A DNA stretch of 64,000 nucleotides from Firmicutes bacterium UBA2598 (GCA_002339345.1 DDKM01000060.1:1-64000), one strand, 5' to 3'; shown: positions 53,675 to 62,600, counted from the first letter of the stretch. The notes: generated from the letters alone by a model not told the origin. Numbers and translations: made by a program.

Positions 53675-54676
53675 ATGCAGACTACCATCCTCATCATCCA
53701 GGAAGAGGCAGAAAAGTACGCCGCCATGATCGAAAGGAGTTTTTCCCAGCAAATTAATGATGGCACGATCAAATTGGTTTTGTGCAAGGATGAACTGGCT
53801 ATCCCGGAAGACGTGAGTGATGTCAATATTATCGGGACCTGGCCCCTGATAAAACAGATCCCGCAAATGAAAAACTTAAAGTGGGTGATGACCTTCAGTT
53901 CAGGGGTGGACCACTGGGAGAAATCCGGCCTCCTACCCCGGGAAATACCACTGGTCCATGTGCCGGGCGGTTCCGGTGTGCCGGTCGCGGAATTTGTGAT
54001 TGGGTTAATGTTGAACCACGTCAAGCATTACGATAAGATTTGGAAAAACCAAAGGACCAGGGTGTTCGAACGCATTCAAGGCCAGGAACTCCATGGCAAA
54101 ACCCTGGGCATCATCGGCCTGGGCGGCATCGGCCGGGAAATTGCCAAGCGGGCCAAAGCCTTTGATATGACCGTGATTGGCACGGATTTGGTCCCGGAAG
54201 TGCCCTGGGTGGATAAAGTATATCCCGTAGACCAGTTTGAAACTGTTTTACGGGTGAGTGATTTTGTGGTGCTGGCCTGCCCGGAAACCAAGGAAACCAT
54301 CAATATGATGGATGAGATGCGCTTTAGACTGATGAAACCAACTGCCTTTTTGATTAATTGTGCCCGCGGATCACTGGTAGTGAAGGAAGCCCTGATCAAG
54401 GCTCTGGAAGAGGAGTGGATTGCCGGGGCATCCATCGACACCTTCTGGATTAAAAACCCCCTTCCCTCCTACCTACCCCCGGATGACTCCCTTTGGCAAA
54501 CCAAGAATGTTTTCCTAAGCCCACACATTTCCAGCTGGACTGACATGTATGCCGTCCGCTTCGGGCAGGTGTTCGTGGAAAACATCGCCCGTCATTTGCA
54601 TAACGAACCATTGATCAGCGTCGCGCCCGGTTTTGGCGTAAACTCCGATGTGGTTTTCAGCCGGAAAATCGGATAG
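53675..54676 (+). CDS. D-isomer-specific 2-hydroxyacid dehydrogenase
   Basis: A 333-aa NAD-dependent dehydrogenase. The Rossmann motif GIIGLGGIGREIAKRA, catalytic Arg in NCARGSLVV and catalytic His in LSPHISSWTD are present. The usual catalytic Glu before the EPLP-type loop appears changed (IKNPLP). The ATG at 53675 follows AAAAGGAGG. It probably interconverts a 2-oxoacid and a 2-hydroxyacid, possibly phenylpyruvate and phenyllactate given the neighbours. It heads a plus-strand aromatic-acid group. Confidence 0.88.
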   Translation: MQTTILIIQEEAEKYAAMIERSFSQQINDGTIKLVLCKDELAIPEDVSDVNIIGTWPLIKQIPQMKNLKWVMTFSSGVDHWEKSGLLPREIPLVHVPGGSGVPVAEFVIGLMLNHVKHYDKIWKNQRTRVFERIQGQELHGKTLGIIGLGGIGREIAKRAKAFDMTVIGTDLVPEVPWVDKVYPVDQFETVLRVSDFVVLACPETKETINMMDEMRFRLMKPTAFLINCARGSLVVKEALIKALEEEWIAGASIDTFWIKNPLPSYLPPDDSLWQTKNVFLSPHISSWTDMYAVRFGQVFVENIARHLHNEPLISVAPGFGVNSDVVFSRKIG

Positions 54677-54770
54677 GCCATCAATAGTTTAGGGGCGGGT
54701 TAAAATGCAAGTAAGGGATGTTTTTAGATAATACGGAATTTTTAGAAATAATATGGTTGGGGGAGAGGAT

Positions 54771-56096
54771 ATGAGAGGTAAAACACAGAATTTAATTTGG
54801 AACCGGGAAGCGGAGACCATGCCGCCCCAAGAAAAGCGGCAAATCCAACTACAAAGGTTGCAACAAGCGGTGAAACATGCCTATGAAAACGTGCCATTTT
54901 ACCGCCGCTCCTTTGAAGCCAGAAATCTTACCCCGGAGGATATTAAGTCCCTACAGGACCTTGAAAGATTTCCCTTTACCGTAAAAACAGATTTGCGGGA
55001 CAACTACCCCTTTGCCCTTTTCGCCACCCCCATGAAAAACATCGTCCGGCTGCACGCTTCCAGCGGTACCACCGGTAAACCAATTGTGGGAGCATACACC
55101 AGGGCGGATCTGGATCTTTGGTCAGAGGTAATGGCCAGGGCAATGGCGGCTGCAGGGATCACCGAAAAGGATATCGTGCATAACGCCTATGGATATGGCT
55201 TATTTACAGGCGGCATGGGTTTCCATTACGGTGCGGAAAAGATCGGGGCCACCGTGGTACCGGTGGCCGGTGGTTTTACCAAGCGCCAGGTGATGCTCTG
55301 GCAGGATTTCCAGCCGACGGTGCTCGCCTGCACCCCTTCCTTTGCCCTGGTCCTGGCAGAAACGGCAGCCGAAATGGGTATTAATCCCCCTAAGGAATTA
55401 CAGCTGAGGGTGGGGATGTTCGGGGCGGAGCCGTGGACGGAACAAATGCGGCGGGAGATTGAAAACAGCCTCGGGCTGGAATCTTTCAACCACTATGGAC
55501 TGACGGAATTAATCGGCCCCGGGGTGTCTTCGGAATGTATTTACCACAATGGTATGCATATCCAGGACGATCATTTCCTGCCAGAAATCATTGACCCGGA
55601 AACCGGCGAAACTTTACCACCCGGGCAGAGTGGTGAACTGGTCTTCACCAGCCTGACCAAGGAGGCCTTTCCGGTAATCCGGTACCGAACCAGGGATATT
55701 ACCAGCCTGGACCCGGAACCATGTCCCTGTGGCAGGACAACAGCCAGAATGAACCAGATCACCGGCCGGTCCGATGACATGCTGATCATCCGTGGTGTCA
55801 ACGTTTTCCCATCACAAATCGAGGCGGTGATCCTCAATCACAAAGATGTAGTCCCACAATACATGATTGTGGTGGATAGGGTGCGGAATCTGGATCAAAT
55901 AGAGATCCAGGTGGAGGCAGTCGACGACCTCTACCAGAGGGGTGAGCAAAAACTACAGGAAGTCAGCGACCAGTTGCAAAGGGATCTGATCCAAACCCTG
56001 GGCATTTCCGCAAGGGTGGTTATTGTTCCGCCCAGAAGCATTGCCCGCAGCGAAGGCAAGGCCAAGCGAGTACTGGATAGACGAAACCTGGCATAA
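54771..56096 (+). CDS. PaaK-family aryl-CoA ligase (phenylacetate/benzoate-CoA ligase type)
   Basis: A 441-aa adenylate-forming ligase of the phenylacetate-CoA ligase family. The P-loop is ASSGTTGKPIVGAY, followed by YGYGLFTGGMGFHYGAEKIG and YGLTELIGPGVSSEC, and TGRSDDMLIIRGVNVFP near the C-terminus. The ATG at 54771 follows GGGGGAGAGG. PaaK relatives activate phenylacetate, benzoate and hydroxybenzoates. Close to the transporter genes it likely traps the imported aromatic acid as CoA thioester. Which acid is unknown. Confidence 0.9.
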   Translation: MRGKTQNLIWNREAETMPPQEKRQIQLQRLQQAVKHAYENVPFYRRSFEARNLTPEDIKSLQDLERFPFTVKTDLRDNYPFALFATPMKNIVRLHASSGTTGKPIVGAYTRADLDLWSEVMARAMAAAGITEKDIVHNAYGYGLFTGGMGFHYGAEKIGATVVPVAGGFTKRQVMLWQDFQPTVLACTPSFALVLAETAAEMGINPPKELQLRVGMFGAEPWTEQMRREIENSLGLESFNHYGLTELIGPGVSSECIYHNGMHIQDDHFLPEIIDPETGETLPPGQSGELVFTSLTKEAFPVIRYRTRDITSLDPEPCPCGRTTARMNQITGRSDDMLIIRGVNVFPSQIEAVILNHKDVVPQYMIVVDRVRNLDQIEIQVEAVDDLYQRGEQKLQEVSDQLQRDLIQTLGISARVVIVPPRSIARSEGKAKRVLDRRNLA

Positions 56097-56217
56097 ACGG
56101 CATGTGATTTCTCCGCATAGATGCCGCAGAGCACAAAAGTTTGGGTAAAGGGGGGATTGGGGAAAGAAGTTTTTAGCCAGGTTCGGTCGCAGCTTAGTCT
56201 GAAAGGGGAGGTATCCA

Positions 56218-56334
56218 ATGCTGGGAATGGCGGACGGCTGGACGGCACTGGTATGGATTCTGAACATCGTCTCCATGCTGGTGTGTGTCATCTACGGATT
56301 GCTAAACTGGAACAAGGGGGGTGAGGAGTGGTGA
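56218..56334 (+). CDS. Small one-helix symporter accessory protein
   Basis: A 38-aa peptide (starts MLGMADGWTALVWIL, ends NWNKGGEEW) with a single transmembrane helix of about 22 residues. The ATG at 56218 has AAAGGGGAGGTATCCA upstream. Its stop overlaps the symporter start by four bases. Such tiny proteins precede SSS symporter genes in many bacteria and are named symporter small accessory proteins. It probably stabilises the neighbour. Confidence 0.85.
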   Translation: MLGMADGWTALVWILNIVSMLVCVIYGLLNWNKGGEEW

Positions 56335-57944
56335 ATCTAGGTATTCTCGCAGTGATTTTGGTAGTATACATCGGTATTGTAAGTTACCTGACCTACCTCG
56401 GCTCCCAGCAGACAAAGAACGTGGAAGACTATGCAGTTGCCGGGCGGCGCATGTCGGGGTGGATTATGGCCTTGTCCTACGCCTCCACCTTTATCAGTAC
56501 TTCGGCCATTGTGGGATTCGGCGGAGCAGCCGGTGTCTTCGGCTTCACCCTATTATGGCTTGCTTTGTTGAACTCTTTTGTGGGAATTTTTATTGCCTTC
56601 GTATTTATGGGGGATCCCATCCGCCGCATGGCCAATAACCTCGGATCCCATACCCTGGCTGCCATGCTGGGTGAGCGTTACCAGTCCAAGTTTATCACCT
56701 GGTTCATCGGCTTGATGATCTTCCTGTTAATGCCTGCATACTCCGGGGTGGTACTGGTGGGCGGCGCCCGTTTCATGCAGGAAGCGCTGCAGATCAATTA
56801 CCAGCTGGCCCTGGTAGTGTTGGCGGTAATCGTCGCCCTTTATGTCAGTTGGGGCGGGCTGAAGGGCGTCATGTACGCCGATGCCTTCATGTGCGGCATG
56901 ATGCTTTTGGGAATGGTGTTATTGCTATTTAAAACCTACTCCATCGTGGGCGGTGTGCTCGCCGGACACCAAGCCCTGACCAATATGGCCAACCTGGTAC
57001 CGGAGAACCTAGCCAAAGGAGGCCACCTGGGCTGGACGGCAATGCCCAAATGGGGATCACCCATCTGGTGGACTGTCATCAGCACCATCGTGATGGGTGT
57101 CGGAATTGGCGTGCTGGCCCAGCCGCAGCTGACCTTGCGCTTCCTGACGGTACCCAGCCGGCAGGCCCTGAACAGGGCAGTGCTGGCCGGCGGCATCAGC
57201 CTGTTTTTCTTCACCGGCACAGCCTTTATGGTTGGTCCCCTCACCAACGTGTATTTCTTCCAAACCACCGGCAAGGTTGCCATTGCGGCGGCCGGTGGTA
57301 ACATCGACCTGATCATTCCAACCTTCATTAACAGCGTGATGCCCACCGCCTACATTTACCTGTTCATGATCACATTGCTTTCCGCAGCCCTGACCACGGT
57401 GCTGGGCCTAATCCATGTACAAAGCGTGGCCTTCTCCCAGGATTTGTTGGCGACCTGGGGTGTCAAGTCCAACCCCATGATCCTGGCCAAGGTTGGGGTA
57501 TATGTGGGTACCCTGGGTGCTGTGGTGATGGCTTTTATCCTGCCTCCCAGCATCATCGCCCGGGCAACCGCCTTCTGGTTCGGCATCTGTGCCGCCGGTA
57601 TTCTACCCACCTTACTGGGTGCTGTGTTCTGGCGGCGGGTGACCAAGGCAGCGGCTGTTGCTAGCGTGGCTTCCGGCTATGGGGTGTCCATTTTCGGGTT
57701 TGTTTTCCTACATGCATCGGAGGCAGTACCCTTTGGCATCAGCAAGTTGCTATTCGGCAAACCGACCCTGCTGCCTTTCCCCTGGACCCATGTGGACCCG
57801 CTGTTCTACAGTATCCTGGTGTCAACAGCGGTGCTGATCATCGTCTCCTTCCTAACCAAGCCCTTACCGGAAGAACACCTGGCCAAATGTTTCCGCGGGT
57901 TTGGAAAGCGGGGCACACCGGCAGCGGAACAGGTTAGTGCCTAA
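56331..57944 (+). CDS. Sodium:solute symporter (SSS family)
   Basis: A 537-aa carrier with about 13 helices. The N-terminal VEDYAVAGRRMSGWIMALSYAS and FGGAAGVFGF are typical of the sodium site helices. The GTG at 56331 (a second GTG at 56328 is adjacent) has GGGGTGAGGAG upstream. Located between the PaaK ligase and an amidohydrolase, it likely imports an aromatic or monocarboxylic acid with Na+. The related acetate/pyruvate carriers are an alternative. Confidence 0.92.
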   Translation: MNLGILAVILVVYIGIVSYLTYLGSQQTKNVEDYAVAGRRMSGWIMALSYASTFISTSAIVGFGGAAGVFGFTLLWLALLNSFVGIFIAFVFMGDPIRRMANNLGSHTLAAMLGERYQSKFITWFIGLMIFLLMPAYSGVVLVGGARFMQEALQINYQLALVVLAVIVALYVSWGGLKGVMYADAFMCGMMLLGMVLLLFKTYSIVGGVLAGHQALTNMANLVPENLAKGGHLGWTAMPKWGSPIWWTVISTIVMGVGIGVLAQPQLTLRFLTVPSRQALNRAVLAGGISLFFFTGTAFMVGPLTNVYFFQTTGKVAIAAAGGNIDLIIPTFINSVMPTAYIYLFMITLLSAALTTVLGLIHVQSVAFSQDLLATWGVKSNPMILAKVGVYVGTLGAVVMAFILPPSIIARATAFWFGICAAGILPTLLGAVFWRRVTKAAAVASVASGYGVSIFGFVFLHASEAVPFGISKLLFGKPTLLPFPWTHVDPLFYSILVSTAVLIIVSFLTKPLPEEHLAKCFRGFGKRGTPAAEQVSA

Positions 57945-57967
57945 CCACCAATGACAGAAATTCAAAA

Positions 57968-57992
57968 GGGGCCGGTGGCTACCGCCGGCCCC
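57968..57992 (+). terminator. GC-rich hairpin between the symporter and amidohydrolase genes
   Basis: GGGGCCGGTGG pairs with CCGCCGGCCCC (one G-U) around a 3-nt loop, 24 bp past the symporter stop. There is no T-run, so it may reduce readthrough or protect mRNA ends rather than stop transcription fully. Confidence 0.5.
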
Positions 57993-58024
57993 TATCCAAA
58001 TTCCAAAGAAAAGGAAGGCCTCCA

Positions 58025-58897
58025 ATGACAAGTATGGTGATTGATTTCCACACACACCCCATCTACTACCAAAAGTACACTCCTTCAGCAGAAGGTTGGA
58101 TCCAAAAGGTACACCAGCTGTCCGGGGATGAATGGCAGAGCTTTGTCCAGACTTATTCCGACCCCTCTTTTTTTAGCCGACACCTTAAGGATAACGGAGT
58201 GGATTATGCAGTGGTGATGGCCGAACTCAGCCCCATTACCACCGGGATTTGTCCCAATGAGTATGTGGCAGAGTTTTGTCGGGGCCAGGACAGGCTGATC
58301 CCCTTTGCCAGCCTGAACCCGTATCTATTGTCCAATCCCCGGCAGGAGCTATGGCACCTGGTCCGGGAATACGGTTTCCGCGGACTAAAACTTTACCCGA
58401 CCTATCACTACTTTTATCCCAATGATCCCATGCTCTACCCCATTTACGCCAAGGCGGAAGAACTTCAAATACCGGTAATGGTACATACCGGTTCTTCCAT
58501 CTTTCGGGGAGCCCGGCTAAAATACGGTGACCCGTTATACCTTGATGATGTGGCGGTGGATTTTCCCGATCTCAAGATTGTCCTTGTACATAGCGGCAGG
58601 GGCTTCTGGTATGACCGGGCCTTTCTGCTGGCCCGCCTGCATACCAACGTGTATATGGAAATCGCCGGCCTACCCCCCCAGCACCTGTTGGAATATTTTC
58701 CCGAGCTGGAACGCAATGGCGACAAGATCATTTTTGGATCGGACTGGCCTGGTGTTACCAGTATCACAAAAAACATTGAAACCATCCGCCAGCTGCCTAT
58801 AGACCAATTCGTTAAGGAAAAACTCCTGGGGTTGACTGCCGCCAGGCTTCTTGGCATTGACGTGACCGTGGATTCATGGAAAGATCCCGGAACATAA
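58025..58897 (+). CDS. ACMSD-like amidohydrolase (PF04909 type)
   Basis: A 290-aa TIM-barrel metal hydrolase. DFHTHPIYY at the start, MVHTGSS and VHSGRGFWYDRAF with His ligands, and FGSDWPGVT with the catalytic Asp are all present. This family includes aromatic decarboxylases (gamma-resorcylate, ACMSD, uracil-5-carboxylate) and ring-cleavage-product hydrolases. The ATG at 58025 follows AAGGAAGGCCTCC. After the symporter and PaaK ligase it might decarboxylate an imported aromatic acid. It ends three bases before the convergent murI. Confidence 0.85.
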   Translation: MTSMVIDFHTHPIYYQKYTPSAEGWIQKVHQLSGDEWQSFVQTYSDPSFFSRHLKDNGVDYAVVMAELSPITTGICPNEYVAEFCRGQDRLIPFASLNPYLLSNPRQELWHLVREYGFRGLKLYPTYHYFYPNDPMLYPIYAKAEELQIPVMVHTGSSIFRGARLKYGDPLYLDDVAVDFPDLKIVLVHSGRGFWYDRAFLLARLHTNVYMEIAGLPPQHLLEYFPELERNGDKIIFGSDWPGVTSITKNIETIRQLPIDQFVKEKLLGLTAARLLGIDVTVDSWKDPGT

Positions 58898-58900
58898 AGC

Positions 58901-59692
58901 TCACGAAATATCCAAGTGTTCCACGTTTACCCTTTGGTTCAACAGTTTTGCGATAACCTCCCCCACTTTGAAGGGGTCTCCGCTGGTAAAGAACCTGGCC
59001 CAGCCCTGCCTTTGTCTATCAGCTAACAGGTTCTGGTGAGCCAAAACCCTAACCACATGTGCCGCAACAGCCTCACCGGTATCTATGACTTGCACTGCCG
59101 GCCCGGCAATCCTTTCCACCAGTTGACGTAAAAAGGGATAATGGGTACAGCCCAACACAATGGTGTCGGAACCGTGACCCAACAGGGGATCCAGGTAGCG
59201 GTGAAGCAACTCTTCTACCTCGGGGCCGGTAGTTTTCCCCTCCTCCACCAGTTCCACCAAACCCGGACAGGGCTGGGTAAGGACCTCCACATGGTGGCCA
59301 AACCGCTCCACCAAGGATTCAAACCTACCGCTGGACAGGGTGACTGCCGTCGCCATAACTCCGATTTTACCGTTTTTTGTCAAAGCCACGGCCGGCTTGA
59401 CGGCCGGTTCCATACCCACCACTGGCACCGGTAACCACTCCCGCAAGGTCTCCAGCCCGGCACTGGAGGTGGTGTTACTGGCCACCACCACCATCTTGGC
59501 CCCCTGTGCCACCAAAAAATCACCAAGGGCCACCGCCCTTCGGGCAACCACTTCCGGTGGCCGGGAACCATAAGGGCAATAGGCGGAATCAGCGAAATAG
59601 AAGATGTCTTCCCGGGGCAACAACCGCTGGATTTCTACCATTACAGAAAGCCCACCCACCCCGGAATCAAAAATGCCTATGGGTCTGTCCAT
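58901..59692 (-). CDS. murI: Glutamate racemase with Ser at the first catalytic position
   Basis: A 263-aa aspartate/glutamate racemase-fold protein: IFDSGVGGLSVM near the N-terminus and LGCTHYPFL with the second catalytic Cys near residue 185. The first catalytic Cys, normally in (A)CNTA, is replaced by Ser in VVASNTTSS; the codon is AGT. The ATG at 59692 follows GGGGAGCGGG. Normally the enzyme makes D-glutamate for peptidoglycan with two opposed Cys. With one changed it may be slow, one-directional, or specialised. It sits beside a cortex amidase and 5-oxoprolinase genes. Confidence 0.88.
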   Translation of the reverse strand: MDRPIGIFDSGVGGLSVMVEIQRLLPREDIFYFADSAYCPYGSRPPEVVARRAVALGDFLVAQGAKMVVVASNTTSSAGLETLREWLPVPVVGMEPAVKPAVALTKNGKIGVMATAVTLSSGRFESLVERFGHHVEVLTQPCPGLVELVEEGKTTGPEVEELLHRYLDPLLGHGSDTIVLGCTHYPFLRQLVERIAGPAVQVIDTGEAVAAHVVRVLAHQNLLADRQRQGWARFFTSGDPFKVGEVIAKLLNQRVNVEHLDIS

Positions 59693-59732
59693 TAGCCCGC
59701 TCCCCTGTCATGAAAATCGCCAACTGCAGTTT

Positions 59733-60509
59733 CTACACAGGTTCTTTTCCACATGGCAGCCCCTTCCCCTGCCAGTACCCCCACATATTTTTATCCCCAT
59801 TGGTCAGCAGATAATTGACGATGCCTGTAGCTATGGATGCAGCCATCTGTTGCAAAAAGGCTGGATCCTGTAACTTAGCCCGGTCGATAGGATTGGAAAT
59901 AAATCCAATTTCCAGTATTACCACGGGATTATCGGCTTCCCGCAATATTAAAAGATTGGTGCGCGGTACCGGTGCGGGGTGATTGAGTTGCTGCACCTTT
60001 TGTACTTCCTCAAGAATAGAAGCGGCCAGCATCCGCCCCTGCTCATTATCCTTGCCGTAAAAGATAAGGGCTCCCTGCTGCTGTGGATCCTGGACTGAGT
60101 TGACGTGGATGCTCACCGCTACCTTGCCTTGGCGTACCATTTGCAGCCTAGCCAATAGATCCCGGCGATGCCTGCCCTTTGCAGGACCCGGACCAGCCAC
60201 ATCCCGGTCCCCCTCCCTGGTCAACCCTACCTCCACGCCTTTAGCTACCAACAAATCCCTCACTGTCAGGGCCAGGGTCAGGGTAATATTCTTTTCCATT
60301 AGCTCCTCACCAATATTGGCCCCCCCATCCACCCCGCCATGCCCTGGGTCCAGCACCACAGTGGGGTGCCAGTTGCTAAGATCACTGGTTACCGGCACAA
60401 GGACATGCCACAAAAACACAGTGCCCAACCACAAGATACAGACAAGCAACCCTAGCATGCCCAGAGCCTTCCAGCGTGATAACACCATTACCCGCCGGTA
60501 TGTCATCAT
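59733..60509 (-). CDS. cwlD: N-acetylmuramoyl-L-alanine amidase, CwlD type
   Basis: A 258-aa amidase_3 enzyme. A membrane anchor is at about 15-35. VVLDPGHGGVDGGA, the Glu in EKNITLTLA, AVSIHVNSV and the catalytic Glu in VILEIGFISNP give the complete zinc site. CwlD makes muramic-delta-lactam in the spore cortex with PdaA. The ATG at 60509 (a second one follows) has GGGGGTGAA upstream. It supports a spore-forming host. It starts 40 bp before murI on the same strand and may share its transcript. Confidence 0.88.
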   Translation of the reverse strand: MMTYRRVMVLSRWKALGMLGLLVCILWLGTVFLWHVLVPVTSDLSNWHPTVVLDPGHGGVDGGANIGEELMEKNITLTLALTVRDLLVAKGVEVGLTREGDRDVAGPGPAKGRHRRDLLARLQMVRQGKVAVSIHVNSVQDPQQQGALIFYGKDNEQGRMLAASILEEVQKVQQLNHPAPVPRTNLLILREADNPVVILEIGFISNPIDRAKLQDPAFLQQMAASIATGIVNYLLTNGDKNMWGYWQGKGLPCGKEPV

Positions 60510-60581
60510 TTCACCCCCATCACCCTTTACGGCAATTATATTGGGGACCGGTGACGACCATACCGCCCACCATCAAAGATC

Positions 60582-60610
60582 AGGGGATCCCTGCCAGACA
60601 GGGATCCCCT
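60582..60610. repeat. Perfect inverted repeat in the PxpBC-CwlD gap
   Basis: 12-bp perfect arms AGGGGATCCCTG and CAGGGATCCCCT surround a 5-nt loop. It lies 105 bp past the end of the palindromic element C in the 250-bp gap between cwlD and pxpBC. No T-run follows. It may be a terminator-like hairpin for the minus-strand pxpBC transcript. The rest of the gap (60611-60714) shows nothing I can support. Confidence 0.55.
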
Positions 60611-60714
60611 TGGCTCAATTTAATTTCCACCGTGCAACTGGATGAATCCCTTTGCACGCCGTTTCCCTTCCTGCTTGGCAGCAGGTGGTATCCATACCGC
60701 CTGCCGCTTCTGTC

Positions 60715-60764
60715 ACAATCCGCCCAGAGGACTCCCACCTCTACAGGCGGGAGATGCTTCACCG
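60715..60764 (-). repeat. Palindromic intergenic element, copy C
   Basis: Nearly the same as copy B: ACAATCCGCCCAGAGGACTCC on the left, hairpin core at 60732-60753 with one mismatch, and GCTTCACCGG on the right. The stop codon TGA of the pxpBC gene (60759-60761) is within the right flank, so the element supplies the end of that coding sequence. Confidence 0.8.
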
Positions 60765-62528
60765 GTCCACCTCTTCCACCCACACCGCCATCTCCCGGCC
60801 ATCCACCGTGACTCGGTAATGCCTACGGACTGAGGGAACGGCGGTGCATATGCGCCTGATTTGTGTTACGGCCTGTTCTTCCTGGCAAAACAGGACATGG
60901 GCTTCCTCCACCGTTACCTGGCGAAAACACACTCCATCCCCTGGTTTGGCCTGGGCCAGTTTGCCTATATCCGCCGAGATTACCGTGGCAATTTTGGGAT
61001 AGCCACCGGTGGTTTGCCGGTCCACCATCATGATGATGGGATAGCCGTCCGCCGGCACTTGAATTGCCCCCAAGGGTATCCCATCGGAGATAATATCTCC
61101 CACCCTCGGCTTGATGGGAGGACCGTCCAGGCGATAACCCATCCGATCGGATTCCGGTTTGATGGTGAATTGGGAATGCAAAAACTCCTGTAATGATGGT
61201 GGGTCAAAATGATCATCCTGTGGACCCAGCACCACCCTTACCTCCCACGGACCCGCCAGCGGCGGCCGCAGGCTTGCCGGCACCGCGGTACCCGGTTGTG
61301 GTAGGGGACCCAGGGGGAGACCTGCCAGCAGTATATCCCCCGCCTGGAGGGACCGGCCCTTGAAGCCTCCCACATTACCCCGCAGGTAGGTGGACCTGCT
61401 CCCCATGACCACCGGCACCTGGATTCCTCCTCCCACTGCCAGGTAGGCCCGACAGCCAAGCCTTGGCCCTTCGAAGGATAAAATACTGCCCGCCTTCACT
61501 TGGACAGTCTCCCACTGGGGAACCGGCCGACAGTCCATGGACGGTCCCAAGTCCCCCCCGGTAATGGCGATGACACTGTCCACCAGGAATTTCAGCTTGG
61601 GCCCCAACAATGTTATTTCCAGCCCGGCCGCTCCCTCGTCATTACCAACCAATATGTTGGCTGCCCGAAGGGCAAACCGGTCCATGGCCCCCGCCACCGG
61701 CATGCCGCACGACTGGAAACCATAACGGCCCAGATCCTGTACTGTGGTTAACAGGCCAGGGCGGATAACTTCCAATACCGGCCTGATTTCCCCCCCGGAT
61801 GCTTCGCCGGCATCGGTTGTAACTCCTGTGCAGGTAGCCTGTTGGATCCTGTGAAATTCCTCCTGGGAAATAGGTACAAACCGTAAAGTATCACCACTTT
61901 TAAACAACACCGGCGGGTCGCGCAGGGGGTCGTACAGTTTTAACGGTGTACGCCCAATCAGCCGCCAACCGCCGGGGCTGGCCACCGGATAAATTCCAGT
62001 CTGGCTGCCGGCGATACCAACCGACCCGGCCGGTATCTCCGCCCGTGGGGTGGAAAGCCGGGGTGTGGCGATCCGGCTGTCCATTCCACCCAAGTAAGGG
62101 AAGCCCGGTGTGAAACCCAGCATAAACACCCGGTATTCCGCCTGGCTGTGGATGGCCACAACCTCAGCCGGGGACAACCCGCAATGGGCAGCCACATCGG
62201 CCAGATCCGGTCCCGCTTCGCCACCATAAAGGGTCGGAATATCCCATTGTCTGCCCTCAACAGTGTGTCCTTGCAGAGAGATGTGAGCCACATCCCTGAT
62301 TTGGCCCAGGAGTTCCCCCCAGCCAATCCGGTCCGGGCGGTAGTAGACCAGCACCGAACGATAAGTGGGTACCACTTCCAAAACACCGGGTATTACCCTC
62401 TCCTGCAGGGCCGCAACCATACCCTGGACCTTGCGGTTAACTTCGATGGATATTTCATTGGCAAACTCAACCACTAATGCCTGGTCACCTGCCGGCAGAT
62501 AACGAGGCATGCCCTCCGTTAAAGTCAT
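60759..62528 (-). CDS. 5-oxoprolinase subunits PxpB-PxpC fused (KipI-KipA)
   Basis: About 589 aa. The N-terminal KipI/PxpB domain (about 1-225) has GFTPGFPYLGGM and STPRAEIPAGSVGIAG; the C-terminal KipA/PxpC domain (about 240-570) has LTTVQDLGRYGFQSCGMPVAGAMD and ITGGDLGPSMD. In other bacteria these are two separate genes that, with PxpA, hydrolyse 5-oxoproline to glutamate using ATP. I choose the ATG at 62528; ATGs at 62540 and 62510 also have nearby GGAG motifs. PxpA (YcsF) is not in the window but could lie beyond 64000, since the ycsI-like gene is also on that side. Confidence 0.9.
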   Translation of the reverse strand: MTLTEGMPRYLPAGDQALVVEFANEISIEVNRKVQGMVAALQERVIPGVLEVVPTYRSVLVYYRPDRIGWGELLGQIRDVAHISLQGHTVEGRQWDIPTLYGGEAGPDLADVAAHCGLSPAEVVAIHSQAEYRVFMLGFTPGFPYLGGMDSRIATPRLSTPRAEIPAGSVGIAGSQTGIYPVASPGGWRLIGRTPLKLYDPLRDPPVLFKSGDTLRFVPISQEEFHRIQQATCTGVTTDAGEASGGEIRPVLEVIRPGLLTTVQDLGRYGFQSCGMPVAGAMDRFALRAANILVGNDEGAAGLEITLLGPKLKFLVDSVIAITGGDLGPSMDCRPVPQWETVQVKAGSILSFEGPRLGCRAYLAVGGGIQVPVVMGSRSTYLRGNVGGFKGRSLQAGDILLAGLPLGPLPQPGTAVPASLRPPLAGPWEVRVVLGPQDDHFDPPSLQEFLHSQFTIKPESDRMGYRLDGPPIKPRVGDIISDGIPLGAIQVPADGYPIIMMVDRQTTGGYPKIATVISADIGKLAQAKPGDGVCFRQVTVEEAHVLFCQEEQAVTQIRRICTAVPSVRRHYRVTVDGREMAVWVEEVDR

Positions 62529-62600
62529 CGTCAGCTTCATCTCTCCAGGGCGGGGGAAACCCGCAAGTAATGGAAACAAAACACGTAAAGATAATCCGTA

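Noticed and set aside
60580..60783. 67-codon minus-strand frame through repeat copy C
   Set aside because: It reads through the palindromic element and the end of pxpBC; likely chance or an old insertion-element remnant, with no start signal.
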